Notes: a model not told the origin generated them from the letters alone. 64,000 nt of DNA from UBA964 sp031382085 (GCA_031382085.1 JANMYM010000065.1:1-64000); one strand, 5' to 3'. Positions 9,198 to 18,220 are shown, counted from the stretch's first letter. Translations and numbers: made by a program.

Positions 9198-9842
9198 GTG
9201 CTGACACTTTTTACGCTGTGGCGCAGTTCCGCTTCTTATCGAGTGCGAATTGCGCTTGGCATCAAGGGACTGAAATATCAGTCCGCGTTCGTCAACCTGG
9301 CGGCCGGAGAGCACAATCAAGCTGCCTATCGGCACGAGAACCCGCAAGGCCTGGTGCCGAGCCTCAAGACTGACCAGGGAATTCTGGGTCAGTCGCTGGC
9401 AATCATCGAATATCTCGACGAAGTGCACCCGCAACCGCCGTTGCTGCCCGAGGACCCGCTGGCACGAGCGCGCGTGCGCGCGCTGGCCTTGTTAGTCACA
9501 TGCGATATTCATCCGCTCAACAATCTGCGCGTCATGAAATATCTGCGTGATCCGCTGGGTCACGACGATGCGAGCGTCAACACCTGGTATGCACACTGGC
9601 TTGGCGAAGGCTTCCGATCACTGGAAGATGAAGCGGCGCGCTACGCGACCGACGATCGTTATCTGTTCGGCGGCCGGCTGAGCCTGGCGGACATCCCGCT
9701 GGTGCCGCAGATGTACAACGCGCGTCGCTACAAATGCGACCTTGCGCCCTACCCCCGGTTGTGTGCCATCGATGCGCACTTGCGCAGTCTGCCCGCATTT
9801 GCGGCTGCGGCCCCGGAGTTGCAGCCAGACGCACCGAAGTAG
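9198..9842 (+). CDS. maiA: Maleylacetoacetate isomerase (zeta-class GST)
   Basis: A 214-residue glutathione S-transferase-fold protein that isomerises maleylacetoacetate (or maleylpyruvate) using glutathione, in tyrosine/homogentisate or gentisate breakdown. The N-terminal motif SSASYRVRIALGIKGL carries the zeta-class serine, and IHPLNNLRVMKYL is typical of the C-terminal domain. The start is GTG. Homogentisate dioxygenase and fumarylacetoacetase are not nearby, so the pathway role is inferred from the protein alone. Confidence 0.9.
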   Translation: MLTLFTLWRSSASYRVRIALGIKGLKYQSAFVNLAAGEHNQAAYRHENPQGLVPSLKTDQGILGQSLAIIEYLDEVHPQPPLLPEDPLARARVRALALLVTCDIHPLNNLRVMKYLRDPLGHDDASVNTWYAHWLGEGFRSLEDEAARYATDDRYLFGGRLSLADIPLVPQMYNARRYKCDLAPYPRLCAIDAHLRSLPAFAAAAPELQPDAPK

Positions 9843-9878
9843 ATTCTTGACAGTTTCCCCGGTCCGAAGGAAATCAGC

Positions 9879-10976
9879 ATGGTCACACGTCGCGAATTGT
9901 TGCAACAGGGCACCGTCCTGATGGCACTACCCGCCATGGCGGCACACGGTAAGTCGATCGACCCCGCGCGCAGGAAGCTCGACCTCCTGTTTCTGGGCGG
10001 TACCGGTTTCATGGGTCCGCATCAGGTCGAGTACGCATTGGCGCGCGGTCATCGCGTCACGCTGTTCAATCGCGGCCGCAGTGCGCCCAGCAGCTTCGCC
10101 AATCGCGCCGAGATTCTGCTCGGCGATCGCGACAAGACCGTCGGAGCCGGCCTCTCGGCCCTGCAGGGTTCACGCCGCTGGGATGTCGTGCTCGATAATT
10201 CCGGCTACGTGCCACGACATGTCAGCGATTCCCTCGAACTGCTGAAAAATCGAACCGGACGTTATCTTTATGTGTCGACAGTGGCGGTCTACGATTTTTC
10301 GCGCGGCCCGTATTTCACGGAAACTTCGCCGCTCGCGGCAGCGCCGCAACCTGACACCGAGCAGGTCACCGGCAAGACCTATGGCCCACTCAAGGCGGAA
10401 TGCGACCGGCGGGTCCAGGCGGTGTTAGGTCAGAGGGCGACCATTGTGCGCCCGACCTATATCTTTGGACCTGGCGACGACACCGACCGATTCACCTATT
10501 GGGTCGATCGGGTCGCCCGCGGCGGCACGATTCTCGCTCCGCCCTATCCAGCGCACGAAATCCAATGGATCGATGTACAAGATCTCTGCCCCTGGATCAT
10601 CGACCTTGCGGAGCGCGGCCAGGCTGGAATTTACAATGTGGCCGGACCTGCGAAACCGACCAATTGGCAGCAGATGTTGCAGCCGCTGACGAAACTGTCA
10701 TCCACGCCGGTTCAGTTCAAGTGGGCGACGCAGGAGATTCTGAAGCAGACCGGGATTTCACTGCCGCTGGTCCGTGACGGACTGATGGGCAGCGGCCAGA
10801 CGCCGCATTTCGACAGCGCTGCCGCGCTGCGCGCCGGACTGCGTTTGCGCCCGCTGATGGACACCGCGAACGCAACCCTCGCGTGGTGGCGCGCGCAGAC
10901 GGCAAAGCGGCGCGCGCAGGCCGATGGTTGGCCGACGCCAGAGCTCGAGCAGCAGGCGCTGAAACTGCTGGCTTAG
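9879..10976 (+). CDS. NAD-dependent epimerase/dehydratase homologue with export signal
   Basis: A 365-residue protein with a Rossmann dinucleotide site, LFLGGTGFMGPHQVEYAL, about 38 residues from the N-terminus. An SDR-like active-site region is suggested by the Tyr-x3-Lys near TGKTYGPLKAECD. The N-terminus MVTRRELLQQGTVLMALPAM contains RR followed by a hydrophobic stretch, like a Tat signal. An exported NAD-binding protein is unusual but such Tat-tagged epimerases are known in environmental bacteria. It lies 36 bases after maiA and could be co-transcribed with it. The substrate is unknown, probably a nucleotide sugar or isoflavone-reductase-like compound. The stop overlaps the convergent anti-sigma gene by four bases. 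Confidence 0.8.
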   Translation: MVTRRELLQQGTVLMALPAMAAHGKSIDPARRKLDLLFLGGTGFMGPHQVEYALARGHRVTLFNRGRSAPSSFANRAEILLGDRDKTVGAGLSALQGSRRWDVVLDNSGYVPRHVSDSLELLKNRTGRYLYVSTVAVYDFSRGPYFTETSPLAAAPQPDTEQVTGKTYGPLKAECDRRVQAVLGQRATIVRPTYIFGPGDDTDRFTYWVDRVARGGTILAPPYPAHEIQWIDVQDLCPWIIDLAERGQAGIYNVAGPAKPTNWQQMLQPLTKLSSTPVQFKWATQEILKQTGISLPLVRDGLMGSGQTPHFDSAAALRAGLRLRPLMDTANATLAWWRAQTAKRRAQADGWPTPELEQQALKLLA

Positions 10977-11668
10977 GCGAGCGGCAGTCGCTTCGACACG
11001 ACCAGCACCGGACCGGTAGGCGCGCCGGTCGGCGACCCGCCAGCTGGCTCGCGACTCACCGCCAGCTGCCCGGCTGCTAACAAGGCCGCGGCCTGGACCG
11101 GGTCAAGGACGACTGTCCGCGAACCCGTCTGCGGCAGAAGACCTAACGACACCGGCGCAGCACCATTCGCAGGCAGCGCCCAAAGCTCGTGCACGCTGCC
11201 CGACGGCAGCGCATAAGGCGCTTCAGCGCTCAACTGCAGATTGCCAGCGGTCGCGTCATACTCAATCTTCCAAAGTGACTGCTGCAACTTGTCGTCGCGC
11301 AGCTGCGCCGCCAATTGCCAGTTCGCACGGTCATCGCTGGTGTTCAGCACCCAGAACAGCGCGACCGCAAGCACCACGCTCGCCGCCAGCGCCAGCGGCC
11401 GCCAATTGTCGTACCAGTGCCTGGCCTGCGAGCTCGCCGCCATGCCGGTGCGCCGTTCAATTTCGCGCCAGACCTGTGGCGCTGGCGTGACGGATCTGAC
11501 ACCGTCGGCAAGATGCGCAAGCCTGTCTTCCCAGCGTCGCGTGGCCACTGCCGCATTGGCATCCGACTCGATCCAGCGCGCAAAGCGCTGACGCGCCGGA
11601 CCGCGCAGCGTACCTAACACATATTCGGCCGCCAGCCGGTCGACTAGTTCGTGGCTTGGGTACTGCAT
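10973..11668 (-). CDS. Anti-sigma factor, RskA-like
   Basis: A 231-residue single-pass membrane protein. The N-terminal half (ELVDRLAAEYVLGTLRGPA) is the ECF anti-sigma domain of the RskA type, one membrane helix lies near WRPLALAASVVLAVALFWVL, and the C-terminal periplasmic domain carries the RskA phrase VHELWALPANG. It should hold the sigma factor encoded just upstream at the membrane until a signal releases it. The ATG at 11668 overlaps the sigma gene by 25 bases, so the pair is coupled. An alternative ATG at 11680 has poorer ribosome-binding spacing. Confidence 0.9.
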   Translation of the reverse strand: MQYPSHELVDRLAAEYVLGTLRGPARQRFARWIESDANAAVATRRWEDRLAHLADGVRSVTPAPQVWREIERRTGMAASSQARHWYDNWRPLALAASVVLAVALFWVLNTSDDRANWQLAAQLRDDKLQQSLWKIEYDATAGNLQLSAEAPYALPSGSVHELWALPANGAAPVSLGLLPQTGSRTVVLDPVQAAALLAAGQLAVSREPAGGSPTGAPTGPVLVVSKRLPLA

Positions 11669-12228
11669 GATTCCAGGCATTCCTTGAGCGCCGTGAGGCC
11701 GCGGCGGATCCAACTCTTGACCGATCCGACCGGACGATTCATTGCCACTGCCACTTCCGGATGCGTGCGTCCATTGATAAATGCCAGCTGGATGCTCTGG
11801 CGTTGGTCCGGGTTGAGGCGCGCGAGGCAGGTTTGCAACGCGGCGGAATTGCCTGCATGGACCTGCGTGGTCTCGTCATCGCTGACCGAGAGCGCGGCGT
11901 CCACCGCCGCCGCCAGCTGCAGCGGATTGATCTGCACCATGCGTTCGCGACGCAGGATGTCGATGGCGCGGTAGCGGGCGATCGACACAAGCCAGGCGTA
12001 GACCCGGCCGCGCTGCTGCTCGAACTGCGAGGCGCGCTGCCAGACCTGGACGAAAACATCCTGCAAGGCTTCTTCGGCAAGCGCGCGGCGGCGCAGGATA
12101 CGCACCAGGCAGCCTAACAAATGCGGCGATGTCGCACGGTATAGCGCGGACAGCGCCGCGGACTCGCCGCGGGCGCAACGCGCCAGCAAAGCCGCCAGCT
12201 CTTCGTCCTTGAGCTCCTCAGTCAGCAT
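11644..12228 (-). CDS. ECF RNA polymerase sigma factor, SigK-like
   Basis: A 194-residue sigma-70 family protein with region 2 (EEALQDVFVQVWQRASQF, then YAWLVSIARYRAIDILRR) and region 4 (helix-turn-helix GSVKSWIRRGLTALKECL). Its partner is the RskA-type anti-sigma factor immediately downstream with which it overlaps. It should direct transcription of an envelope or stress regulon. The adjacent DUF4331/TPR/HupE operon on the same strand is a natural candidate target, but no promoter of this sigma factor can be proven from the sequence. Confidence 0.93.
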   Translation of the reverse strand: MLTEELKDEELAALLARCARGESAALSALYRATSPHLLGCLVRILRRRALAEEALQDVFVQVWQRASQFEQQRGRVYAWLVSIARYRAIDILRRERMVQINPLQLAAAVDAALSVSDDETTQVHAGNSAALQTCLARLNPDQRQSIQLAFINGRTHPEVAVAMNRPVGSVKSWIRRGLTALKECLESCSTQATN

Positions 12229-12391
12229 TTAAGCCAACCGGAAACGGGTTGTTGTAATGCATGCGCATCGAATCCGGATCCTCAACCACTGCCTGCGCTG
12301 CCGCCATTGTCCCCCACGAGGCCTCGACCCATGATGCCAGCCTCGCGGCATCCGCCTGCACCCAGGTGGATCTTTTTTGCAGTCTCTTTGT

Positions 12392-13483
12392 TCAGGGCCA
12401 TCTCTGCGCCATCCAGTAGACCGCGAGTCCCGCGAGCATCAGCGCTGAGACGGCGCTGGTGCCGCGCAGCAACCGCGGGCGGGCCATGGCCTGCCAAAGG
12501 AGCGGCGCGACGACCGCAATCACCAGCAATTGCGCGACTTCGATGCCGAGATTGAAGCCCAGCAGCGGCGCCAGCAGTTTCCGACCCGACAGCAGTTCCG
12601 CCAGCACATTTGCGAAGCCCAGGCCATGGACCAGGCCGAAGCCGAAGGCCAGCGGCCAGCCGGTCCAACGGTCCGCGCCGGCAATGATGGCCACGGCGGT
12701 GATGAAAATGCTGCCTGCGATCGCGATTTCGACCGGCGCCGCCGGAACCTGCAGCGATCCGGTAGCCGCCAACGCGAGCGTAATTGAATGCGCCGCCGTG
12801 AACGCGGTCGCGATCTTGGTGGTTTCCCAGAACAGGCTGCGGATCCCGATCGCGGGGTTCGACTTGCGGACCGCACCCAGCAGCAGCAGGGCGAGGAACG
12901 CCAGGTGGTCATAGCCACTCAGCAGATGCCAGGCACCCAGCATCCAGAATCGGCCAAACCCTTGCTTGTGGTGCGCGTCCAGCACAGCCGCGGGCCGCTC
13001 TTTTGTTAGCAACGAAACCTGGTCACTACCGCCATCGGAGGTGACATAAACCCCCTGGTCCGCGACCTCTGCAAACCATGGGCTCGCGTCCAACGACAAT
13101 TGACGGCCCTGCGCAGCGCAGGAGAAAGCTAACACAACGCGCAGGTGCCGGCCGGTGTCGCGGTCCACCAGCAGTGGTTGCCCGATCGCCGCTGGACGGC
13201 AGGGACGGCCGGCAGAACTTAACTTGAGGCGCACCTGCAGAAAGGTCGCAATCTCGGCCTGCGCAGCCGTGATTTCGCGCCAGCGCAAGCGGCCGTCAGC
13301 GTCGCGATCCAGTCGCAGCGCCGCGGCCACGTCAGGCAATGCGACATCAACTTGCAGGCGTGGCGCAACGGAATTCTGTGCGGCGAGCACATCCACATAG
13401 CTGGTACCGCCAGTATGCGCGTGTGCAAGCGACGCCATCGTGAGCGACGCCATGGCAATCAGAGACTGAAAACCAACGCGCAT
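12392..13483 (-). CDS. HupE/UreJ-family membrane protein
   Basis: A 363-residue protein: a signal peptide ending AHAHTGG, a periplasmic domain of about 170 residues, then six or seven membrane helices. The His-rich phrases GAWHLLSGYDHLAF and FGFGLVHGLGFA are typical of HupE/UreJ_2 proteins, for which nickel or related metal transport has been proposed. The ATG at 13483 shares one base with the stop of the TPR gene (TAATG), which fixes the start; the frame is open for 78 codons upstream without support. HupE-type genes next to DUF4331 genes recur in other genomes as I recall, suggesting a shared function. Confidence 0.85.
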   Translation of the reverse strand: MRVGFQSLIAMASLTMASLAHAHTGGTSYVDVLAAQNSVAPRLQVDVALPDVAAALRLDRDADGRLRWREITAAQAEIATFLQVRLKLSSAGRPCRPAAIGQPLLVDRDTGRHLRVVLAFSCAAQGRQLSLDASPWFAEVADQGVYVTSDGGSDQVSLLTKERPAAVLDAHHKQGFGRFWMLGAWHLLSGYDHLAFLALLLLGAVRKSNPAIGIRSLFWETTKIATAFTAAHSITLALAATGSLQVPAAPVEIAIAGSIFITAVAIIAGADRWTGWPLAFGFGLVHGLGFANVLAELLSGRKLLAPLLGFNLGIEVAQLLVIAVVAPLLWQAMARPRLLRGTSAVSALMLAGLAVYWMAQRWP

Positions 13484-14232
13484 TACAGCTTCTCCAGCGC
13501 CAGCCGACGCAGCCGCATGACCGAGCTCGAATCCTCTGCGCCTTCTAGCAAACGCCAGGCGTCGTGATAACGCTGGCGGCGCAGCAGGAACTCCGCATAG
13601 GCGACACGCGGGTAATGCGCGCCGCCCGCTGTATCCAGTGCGCGCTGCAACCGGGCTTCTGCGCCCACCAGGTCGCCGGATTTCTCGGCCAGTTCCGCGG
13701 CGATGCCGCTGGCCCAACTGATTTCTGCATTGGGTCCTGCCTTCCCTGCTAACACGCGTTCGACGATTCGACGTGCCTGATCGCGATCACCCAGCGCCGC
13801 CAGGGCCTGGGCCTGACAGGCCGACGCAGCCAAAGCCGACAGCCTCGGCGCGGCGCGCACGCAATCGGCCAGCGCCGCGCGCGGATTGCCAAGTGCGACG
13901 CGCAGCTGTGAACGCTGCAGCAGCGCCGATGCATCGGTCGGATGGGCCGACAGCCAGTCGTTCAATACCGTCTCGGCCGCCAGGAATTTGTGCTGATACT
14001 GCAGCTCATCGGCGACCTGTAGCGGCGTAGCCAGGGCCGGCAAGGCGCCGAGGCGCTTGTCGATATGCAGCACGATCGTGTCCGCCGACGCCGGCGCGAA
14101 CGCGATGCTCTTGCCGCGATCCTGCAGATCGCAGGCCGACAGCCAGAGGCTGGCCAGCGCCATAGCGGCGCCGGCCAGCCTCTGCTCCTTATTGCAGCAG
14201 TGTGTCGAACGCGTTTTCATCGTTGTCGACAT
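13483..14232 (-). CDS. TPR-repeat lipoprotein
   Basis: A protein of up to 249 residues. A hydrophobic stretch ends in SLWLSAC, a lipobox with Cys34, after a short charged region (NKEQR). The mature part is helical with repeated Ala-rich 34-residue-like units (for example the stretch from ALPALATPLQVADEL onward and AEARLQRALDTAGG), consistent with tetratricopeptide repeats that mediate protein contacts. It overlaps the upstream lipoprotein gene by 44 bases and touches hupE by one base. The exact start is unsure: ATG at 14232 or 14220 are both possible. Confidence 0.72.
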   Translation of the reverse strand: MSTTMKTRSTHCCNKEQRLAGAAMALASLWLSACDLQDRGKSIAFAPASADTIVLHIDKRLGALPALATPLQVADELQYQHKFLAAETVLNDWLSAHPTDASALLQRSQLRVALGNPRAALADCVRAAPRLSALAASACQAQALAALGDRDQARRIVERVLAGKAGPNAEISWASGIAAELAEKSGDLVGAEARLQRALDTAGGAHYPRVAYAEFLLRRQRYHDAWRLLEGAEDSSSVMRLRRLALEKL

Positions 14233-14722
14233 CGGACTGGACCGTCACGCCGAACACTTTCGATTCATCCGCGCTGTCCATTTTCGCGAACGCCTCATTC
14301 GCCAGCGAGCGAAAGGACACCAGCACCGGATTGACCTTGACGGTCAGGATCGCCGACGTTGCGAGCCCGCTCAGATCGCGCGCGGTGATCGTAACCGTCG
14401 AGGTACCAACTGATTCCGCCGCGGGTGTGATCCGCAGCGTACGGTCAGAACCTGTACCTTCGATTTTGATTCCCTGCGCGGGAATCAGCTCGGTGTTGGC
14501 ACTGCTGACTGCGATCTGCAGCGTTTCGGGAGCTGTGTCGTTGTCAGTAATCTTGAAGCTCAGGGGTTGCGAGGTGGAATCCTGGTCGAGCTCCGCGGTC
14601 ATTGGACCCTGAATCTGCGGCGCCTGTTGCACCGGCATCCCGCCGGAGCTTGCCCCGCCGCTGCAGCCAGTAATGGCTGCAGCGACGATGACCAGCGCGG
14701 ATAGTGTCTTGATCTGTTTCAT
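14189..14722 (-). CDS. Small lipoprotein with Ig/cadherin-like fold
   Basis: A 177-residue lipoprotein: signal peptide MKQIKTLSALVIVAAAITGC with the lipobox AITGC, then a Gly/Ser linker and one beta-rich domain. Phrases such as PLSFKITDNDTAPETLQI and VTITARDLSGLA resemble the bacterial cadherin or Ig-like repeats found in surface proteins. The C-terminus is acidic (SDVDNDENAFDTLLQ). It is the second gene of the operon beginning with the DUF4331 gene. Function is unknown; it may be a structural or ligand-binding partner of the DUF4331 protein. Confidence 0.75.
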   Translation of the reverse strand: MKQIKTLSALVIVAAAITGCSGGASSGGMPVQQAPQIQGPMTAELDQDSTSQPLSFKITDNDTAPETLQIAVSSANTELIPAQGIKIEGTGSDRTLRITPAAESVGTSTVTITARDLSGLATSAILTVKVNPVLVSFRSLANEAFAKMDSADESKVFGVTVQSDVDNDENAFDTLLQ

Positions 14723-14746
14723 AGTGCTCTCCTGTTAGGCGCTTGG

Positions 14747-16309
14747 TTAGTTCGTGGCGCCGGGATTCGGTGTGCGCAGATACGGAAAGCGCGTGTCGAA
14801 GTCCGCTGCGCTTAGTGGCGCACCGTCGGTGAACGGCGCGGTACCGACCGGAGCGTCGGCTGGCGTGCACAGACCCAGGTTGGTGGGCGTGCCATTGACC
14901 GGGATCGGATGACACAGCCGGCCCATCACGACGCGCAGGGCGATGTCGACGACATCGTCACCGGGACGTCGGCCGTTAGGAAAGCCCGCGAGGTCGTTGC
15001 CCGCAACACCGAAGGTGCTCTGCTGGGCGGCAGCTTTCGCGGGAATTCCCGTATTGAGGCGGGTCATTTCGGATGCCGTCACTCGCGTCAGCTGATTGAC
15101 GCCCGGAAAACCGGTCAGGAATGTCGTCACCAGATCGTTGCGCGGAATATTGGACGGCGCGAGGTTTGCGATGTTGGTTCCCAGCGTCTGGTTCACAGCA
15201 TCGCGAAACAGCACATTGAGCAGTGCCGGAAGTGTCGGATTAGTGACGTAAGCGGCAAACTGACCGTCCTGCGCAGGTTCGCTGGCGTTGAATCGGTCCT
15301 TGTCCGGCAGCCCAATAACCACTTCATTGACTAACGGCATGCCAAGGCGTGACACCTGCGTAAACACTCCGCCGTGGACTTCGGGCTTGGCAAAGGTGGC
15401 GTTCGGATTGAGGATGCGCGCCTGCCGCAGACTGGCGGAGGTCCAACCACCAATAACGCCGTTGCCATTGCCTTTCAGGCAACTCTTCGGTATTTCAAGC
15501 GCGATGGTCGTGATGTTGTCATCGCCAATGATGTTGTTGGCTTTGCTCTGGCGAATGCCGCCCGGAAAAGCTTCACCATCCACGGGCACCAGATTCACCA
15601 GATCGAACACCTGACCCAGATTGACGGCGAAGCCTTCAGCACGCTGACCGACGAATACGCGGCCTGGAACATTGCAGTTAGGAACGTTGATGTCGTAGAC
15701 AAACTTGCTGGCGTAGCTTTCATAGCCTGCGATGCTGCCGAATGTCTTGGTGCCCACGAAATCGTAGGGCTTGCCGAATTCGCTGCGTCCTGTGCTGGCG
15801 TTGGTCACTTCGCTGGCCTGGCCGCGGCGGCGATCGCCACGCACCAGCGTCAGGGAGTAGCTCTCGTTGAAATTCAACGCCGAGCTGTCGGTCGCAGAGA
15901 TCGGGCCAATATTCTTGAGCGGCACGGCGACATTCTGCTGCTGGCCACCGGTGCCGATCGGCAGGGTGAGACCTTTGTTGTTGTTCGCCAGTTTGTTAGT
16001 GAAACGGAACTGGAAAGTCAGGTCTTCATTCGCATCGCCGTCGTTGTCGACGTGAATTTCGTACAAGGCATGCGGATCCATCGCAAAATAGTTCGGGCCG
16101 CCATAGGCAGCCTGCAGTGGAATGTAGTTCGCGATCAGGGTGACGTAGTCGCCACGGCCCGGTTCATAGGAATTGAACAGATAGAAATCAGTGGAGTCGA
16201 CCGTCGGCAGCCGGGTGATATTCGGCGCTTCGCGATGACTCGAGGCCATGGACAGCACGGGCAGCGCTGCACAGAGCGCGCCGACTGCGAGACGATGCTG
16301 GATAGACAT
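14747..16309 (-). CDS. DUF4331 family secreted protein
   Basis: A 520-residue protein with a signal peptide (MSIQHRLAVGALCAALPVLS) and the family opening SSHREAPNITRLPTVDSTDF, followed by DFYLFNSYEPGRGDY. DUF4331 proteins are secreted and of unknown function. The ATG at 16309 has GGAG about seven bases upstream. It leads a four-gene operon (DUF4331, lipoprotein, TPR lipoprotein, HupE) that points toward the ECF sigma/anti-sigma pair. A metal- or redox-related envelope role is suggested only by the HupE neighbour. Confidence 0.88.
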   Translation of the reverse strand: MSIQHRLAVGALCAALPVLSMASSHREAPNITRLPTVDSTDFYLFNSYEPGRGDYVTLIANYIPLQAAYGGPNYFAMDPHALYEIHVDNDGDANEDLTFQFRFTNKLANNNKGLTLPIGTGGQQQNVAVPLKNIGPISATDSSALNFNESYSLTLVRGDRRRGQASEVTNASTGRSEFGKPYDFVGTKTFGSIAGYESYASKFVYDINVPNCNVPGRVFVGQRAEGFAVNLGQVFDLVNLVPVDGEAFPGGIRQSKANNIIGDDNITTIALEIPKSCLKGNGNGVIGGWTSASLRQARILNPNATFAKPEVHGGVFTQVSRLGMPLVNEVVIGLPDKDRFNASEPAQDGQFAAYVTNPTLPALLNVLFRDAVNQTLGTNIANLAPSNIPRNDLVTTFLTGFPGVNQLTRVTASEMTRLNTGIPAKAAAQQSTFGVAGNDLAGFPNGRRPGDDVVDIALRVVMGRLCHPIPVNGTPTNLGLCTPADAPVGTAPFTDGAPLSAADFDTRFPYLRTPNPGATN

Positions 16310-16380
16310 TGAATTCTCCTGGATAGGGTTACGGCGTTATCGCCTGGTTCCTCGCCTTTACGCATGCCGTCCATCCGCAG

Positions 16381-16584
16381 ATGCATGCAGGGAAATATAT
16401 ATTTGCAGTGCATCCAACTGCGCATCCGCGGTGTGGTGCCTGCCATTCCCTCGATGGTAGTGGCGCCGGCCCCCCGGCATCGCGGTGTCGTGGGCCGACG
16501 CGTGGCCAGCGTTTCCGGGTTCAGCTGGCGAATGATCCGCGCGATCGCGCCGATATCATCTCGTTTCTGCAGAGCGCCCGGTAA
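16381..16584 (+). pseudogene. Decayed class I cytochrome c gene
   Basis: The frame from 16381 encodes a heme-binding phrase CGACHSLDGSGAGPP at about 16432-16476. Shifting frame at the six-C run (16470-16475) gives RGVVGRRVASVSGF, the phrase that normally follows in class I cytochromes c. The original frame then resumes with DPRDRADIISFLQSAR and a stop at 16582-16584, the usual C-terminal helix. So the pieces are in the right order but in two frames, and about 40-50 residues between them, including the Met-ligand region, are missing. This is best read as a frameshifted and internally deleted pseudogene. Confidence 0.72.
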
Positions 16585-16611
16585 AGCGCCATGCGGCAAG
16601 ACGCCTGCGTG

Positions 16612-17802
16612 TCAGACGTTCAGCGCGCCGAAGAAAAACCAGCCGCCGTTGCCATGCTGGGGCGCTTCGATCTCGCCGCGAATGAATCGTTCGAACTTTT
16701 CTTCGCCTGAGGATGCGAAGTCCGGCACCAGCTGCGCAAAACAGGATTCGCGCTTGAAGCCCGCTTCGCTGCAAAGCGCGATCGGGTCCTGCTCGCGGAA
16801 GTTGGTATAGAACGGTTCATTGTTGTTGGCCGTGTCCCAGTTCCAGAAGAAGTTGGCATAGCTGTCGACTGTCGCTTCGTTAGGCAGCTCGAGGTGCACC
16901 ATGTGGCCACCGGGCCGCAACAGGCGCCGGCATTCGCGCAGGATCTGCCGGGTCGCCTTGACCGGCACTTCGTGGAAAAAGAAACTAGACACGATCAGGT
17001 CGAAATGGCCGTCCGGAAAATCCAGGCGCTCGGCATTCTGCTGGCTGTAATGCACCGGTATGCCGGCGTTTTCCGCCACCGCATGACCAAAGCGCAGCAC
17101 TGGCGCGCCGACATCGATGCCATGCGCCTCTACGCCTGGGAATATTTCGACGTAGGGCAGCAGGTTCTTGCCGCTGGTGGTGCCGAGATCCAGCACCCGG
17201 CGCGGTTTGAACTGCGGGAATTTACGCTTCAGCCACTCGGCAGTGGTCTGCGCGATCACGCCCGGATGCTTGCGAAACGGATGCTGGCCGGTGAACACCT
17301 TGCCGCCAAAACTGACCACCGCGCCCTGCGCGACGTCGTCAGCCGTGAATTCGCTGTGCGTCCAACCGGGCGCCAGGTGCACGTCCAGCGCCTGCAGATA
17401 GCGTGGCATTTCCATGTTCGGGTTGAGCCGCAACGAGCCGCCTGCCCTGGCTGCCTTGTTAGCGTCTTTAGCGAGCGCAATCATCGTCGGCAACGCGCGT
17501 TCGATTGCCGGCTGCACCGAGAGGTAGCACATCTCCTGGGCGTTGTAGCGTGTTGAGCTGTAGAACCGGTACGACGGCTCTTTTTCCATCGCGCCCTGGA
17601 TGTCTTTCCAATTGCGCACTTCAGTGCCGCGCGCCGCCAGCGCCGGCGCAACGCGCCGGGTCCAGTCCTTCTGCACCTCGCCGCGCATGTCGATGATCGC
17701 GTGCCTGCGCACCGTGCTCACAAAACTCTGGCGCGCTCGTTCGTCGTGCGTCGGCTGAAATTGCGTTTCGATGTCGGTCACGTAGGCGGGATTAATGGCC
17801 AT
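16612..17802 (-). CDS. Class I SAM-dependent methyltransferase
   Basis: A 396-residue protein with a helical N-terminal domain of about 190 residues and a C-terminal methyltransferase domain. The SAM-binding motif VLDLGTTSGKNLLPY, the acidic residue in AHGIDVGAPVLR, and FDLIVSSFFFHEVP with RRLLRPGGHMVHLE are all present. The substrate is unknown. The ATG at 17802 has GAGGAA seven bases upstream. It is the last gene of a five-gene minus-strand operon with GlcG-like, Spinster MFS and SDR genes, so it may act on the same small molecule. Confidence 0.85.
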   Translation of the reverse strand: MAINPAYVTDIETQFQPTHDERARQSFVSTVRRHAIIDMRGEVQKDWTRRVAPALAARGTEVRNWKDIQGAMEKEPSYRFYSSTRYNAQEMCYLSVQPAIERALPTMIALAKDANKAARAGGSLRLNPNMEMPRYLQALDVHLAPGWTHSEFTADDVAQGAVVSFGGKVFTGQHPFRKHPGVIAQTTAEWLKRKFPQFKPRRVLDLGTTSGKNLLPYVEIFPGVEAHGIDVGAPVLRFGHAVAENAGIPVHYSQQNAERLDFPDGHFDLIVSSFFFHEVPVKATRQILRECRRLLRPGGHMVHLELPNEATVDSYANFFWNWDTANNNEPFYTNFREQDPIALCSEAGFKRESCFAQLVPDFASSGEEKFERFIRGEIEAPQHGNGGWFFFGALNV

Positions 17803-17818
17803 GTCAGTATTCCTCAAA

Positions 17819-18217
17819 TTAAACGGCGAGTGTGTCGCAGCCGGACCGCGCGACCTGCTCATCCTGTTCGGACAGCACGCCAGATACGCCGACGCCGCCG
17901 ATGCATTCGCCCTTGTGCATCAGCGGCAGCCCGCCCTGCAAAGGCAGGTACTCATCCAGCGCCAGAAAATTGGTGTTGTCCTTGGCGCGCTGCGCAAATG
18001 CGGCCGAGGGCGCACGCGTGAACGCGGCCGTGCGTGCCTTGCCGGTGGCGACAGCGACGGTCGACACCCTGGCCCCCAGACGTTCGAAATATAACAAGCC
18101 GCCGGCCTCATCGACAATCGCGATGCTGACGGCCCAGCCTTCACGCAAGGCGTGCGTACGGCAGGCGCTTGCGACGCGCTGGATATCGTCCGGAGCCAAA
18201 ACCCATTTCTGCAACAT
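17819..18217 (-). CDS. GlcG/HbpS-family heme-degradation-like protein
   Basis: A 132-residue single-domain protein with the GlcG/HbpS features: SIAIVDEAGGLLYFERL, the middle phrase VATGKARTAAFTR, and the C-terminal GGVGVSGVLSEQDEQVA. Members bind heme or act as small cofactor-binding proteins in catabolic operons; the exact role varies. It sits between the Spinster transporter (3 bases before) and the methyltransferase (16 bases after), so it is almost certainly co-transcribed. No signal peptide is visible, so it should be cytoplasmic. Confidence 0.86.
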   Translation of the reverse strand: MLQKWVLAPDDIQRVASACRTHALREGWAVSIAIVDEAGGLLYFERLGARVSTVAVATGKARTAAFTRAPSAAFAQRAKDNTNFLALDEYLPLQGGLPLMHKGECIGGVGVSGVLSEQDEQVARSGCDTLAV

Positions 18218-18220
18218 GCG

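Noticed and set aside
12282..12401. A 39-codon frame after hupE (starting MALNKETAKKIH)
   Set aside because: It overlaps the hupE stop and is plausible at its start, but then turns Gly-rich with no domain or conservation that I can judge.
15374..16312. A 312-codon frame antisense to DUF4331
   Set aside because: High-GC shadow frame; no recognisable domain and it exactly opposes a strong gene.
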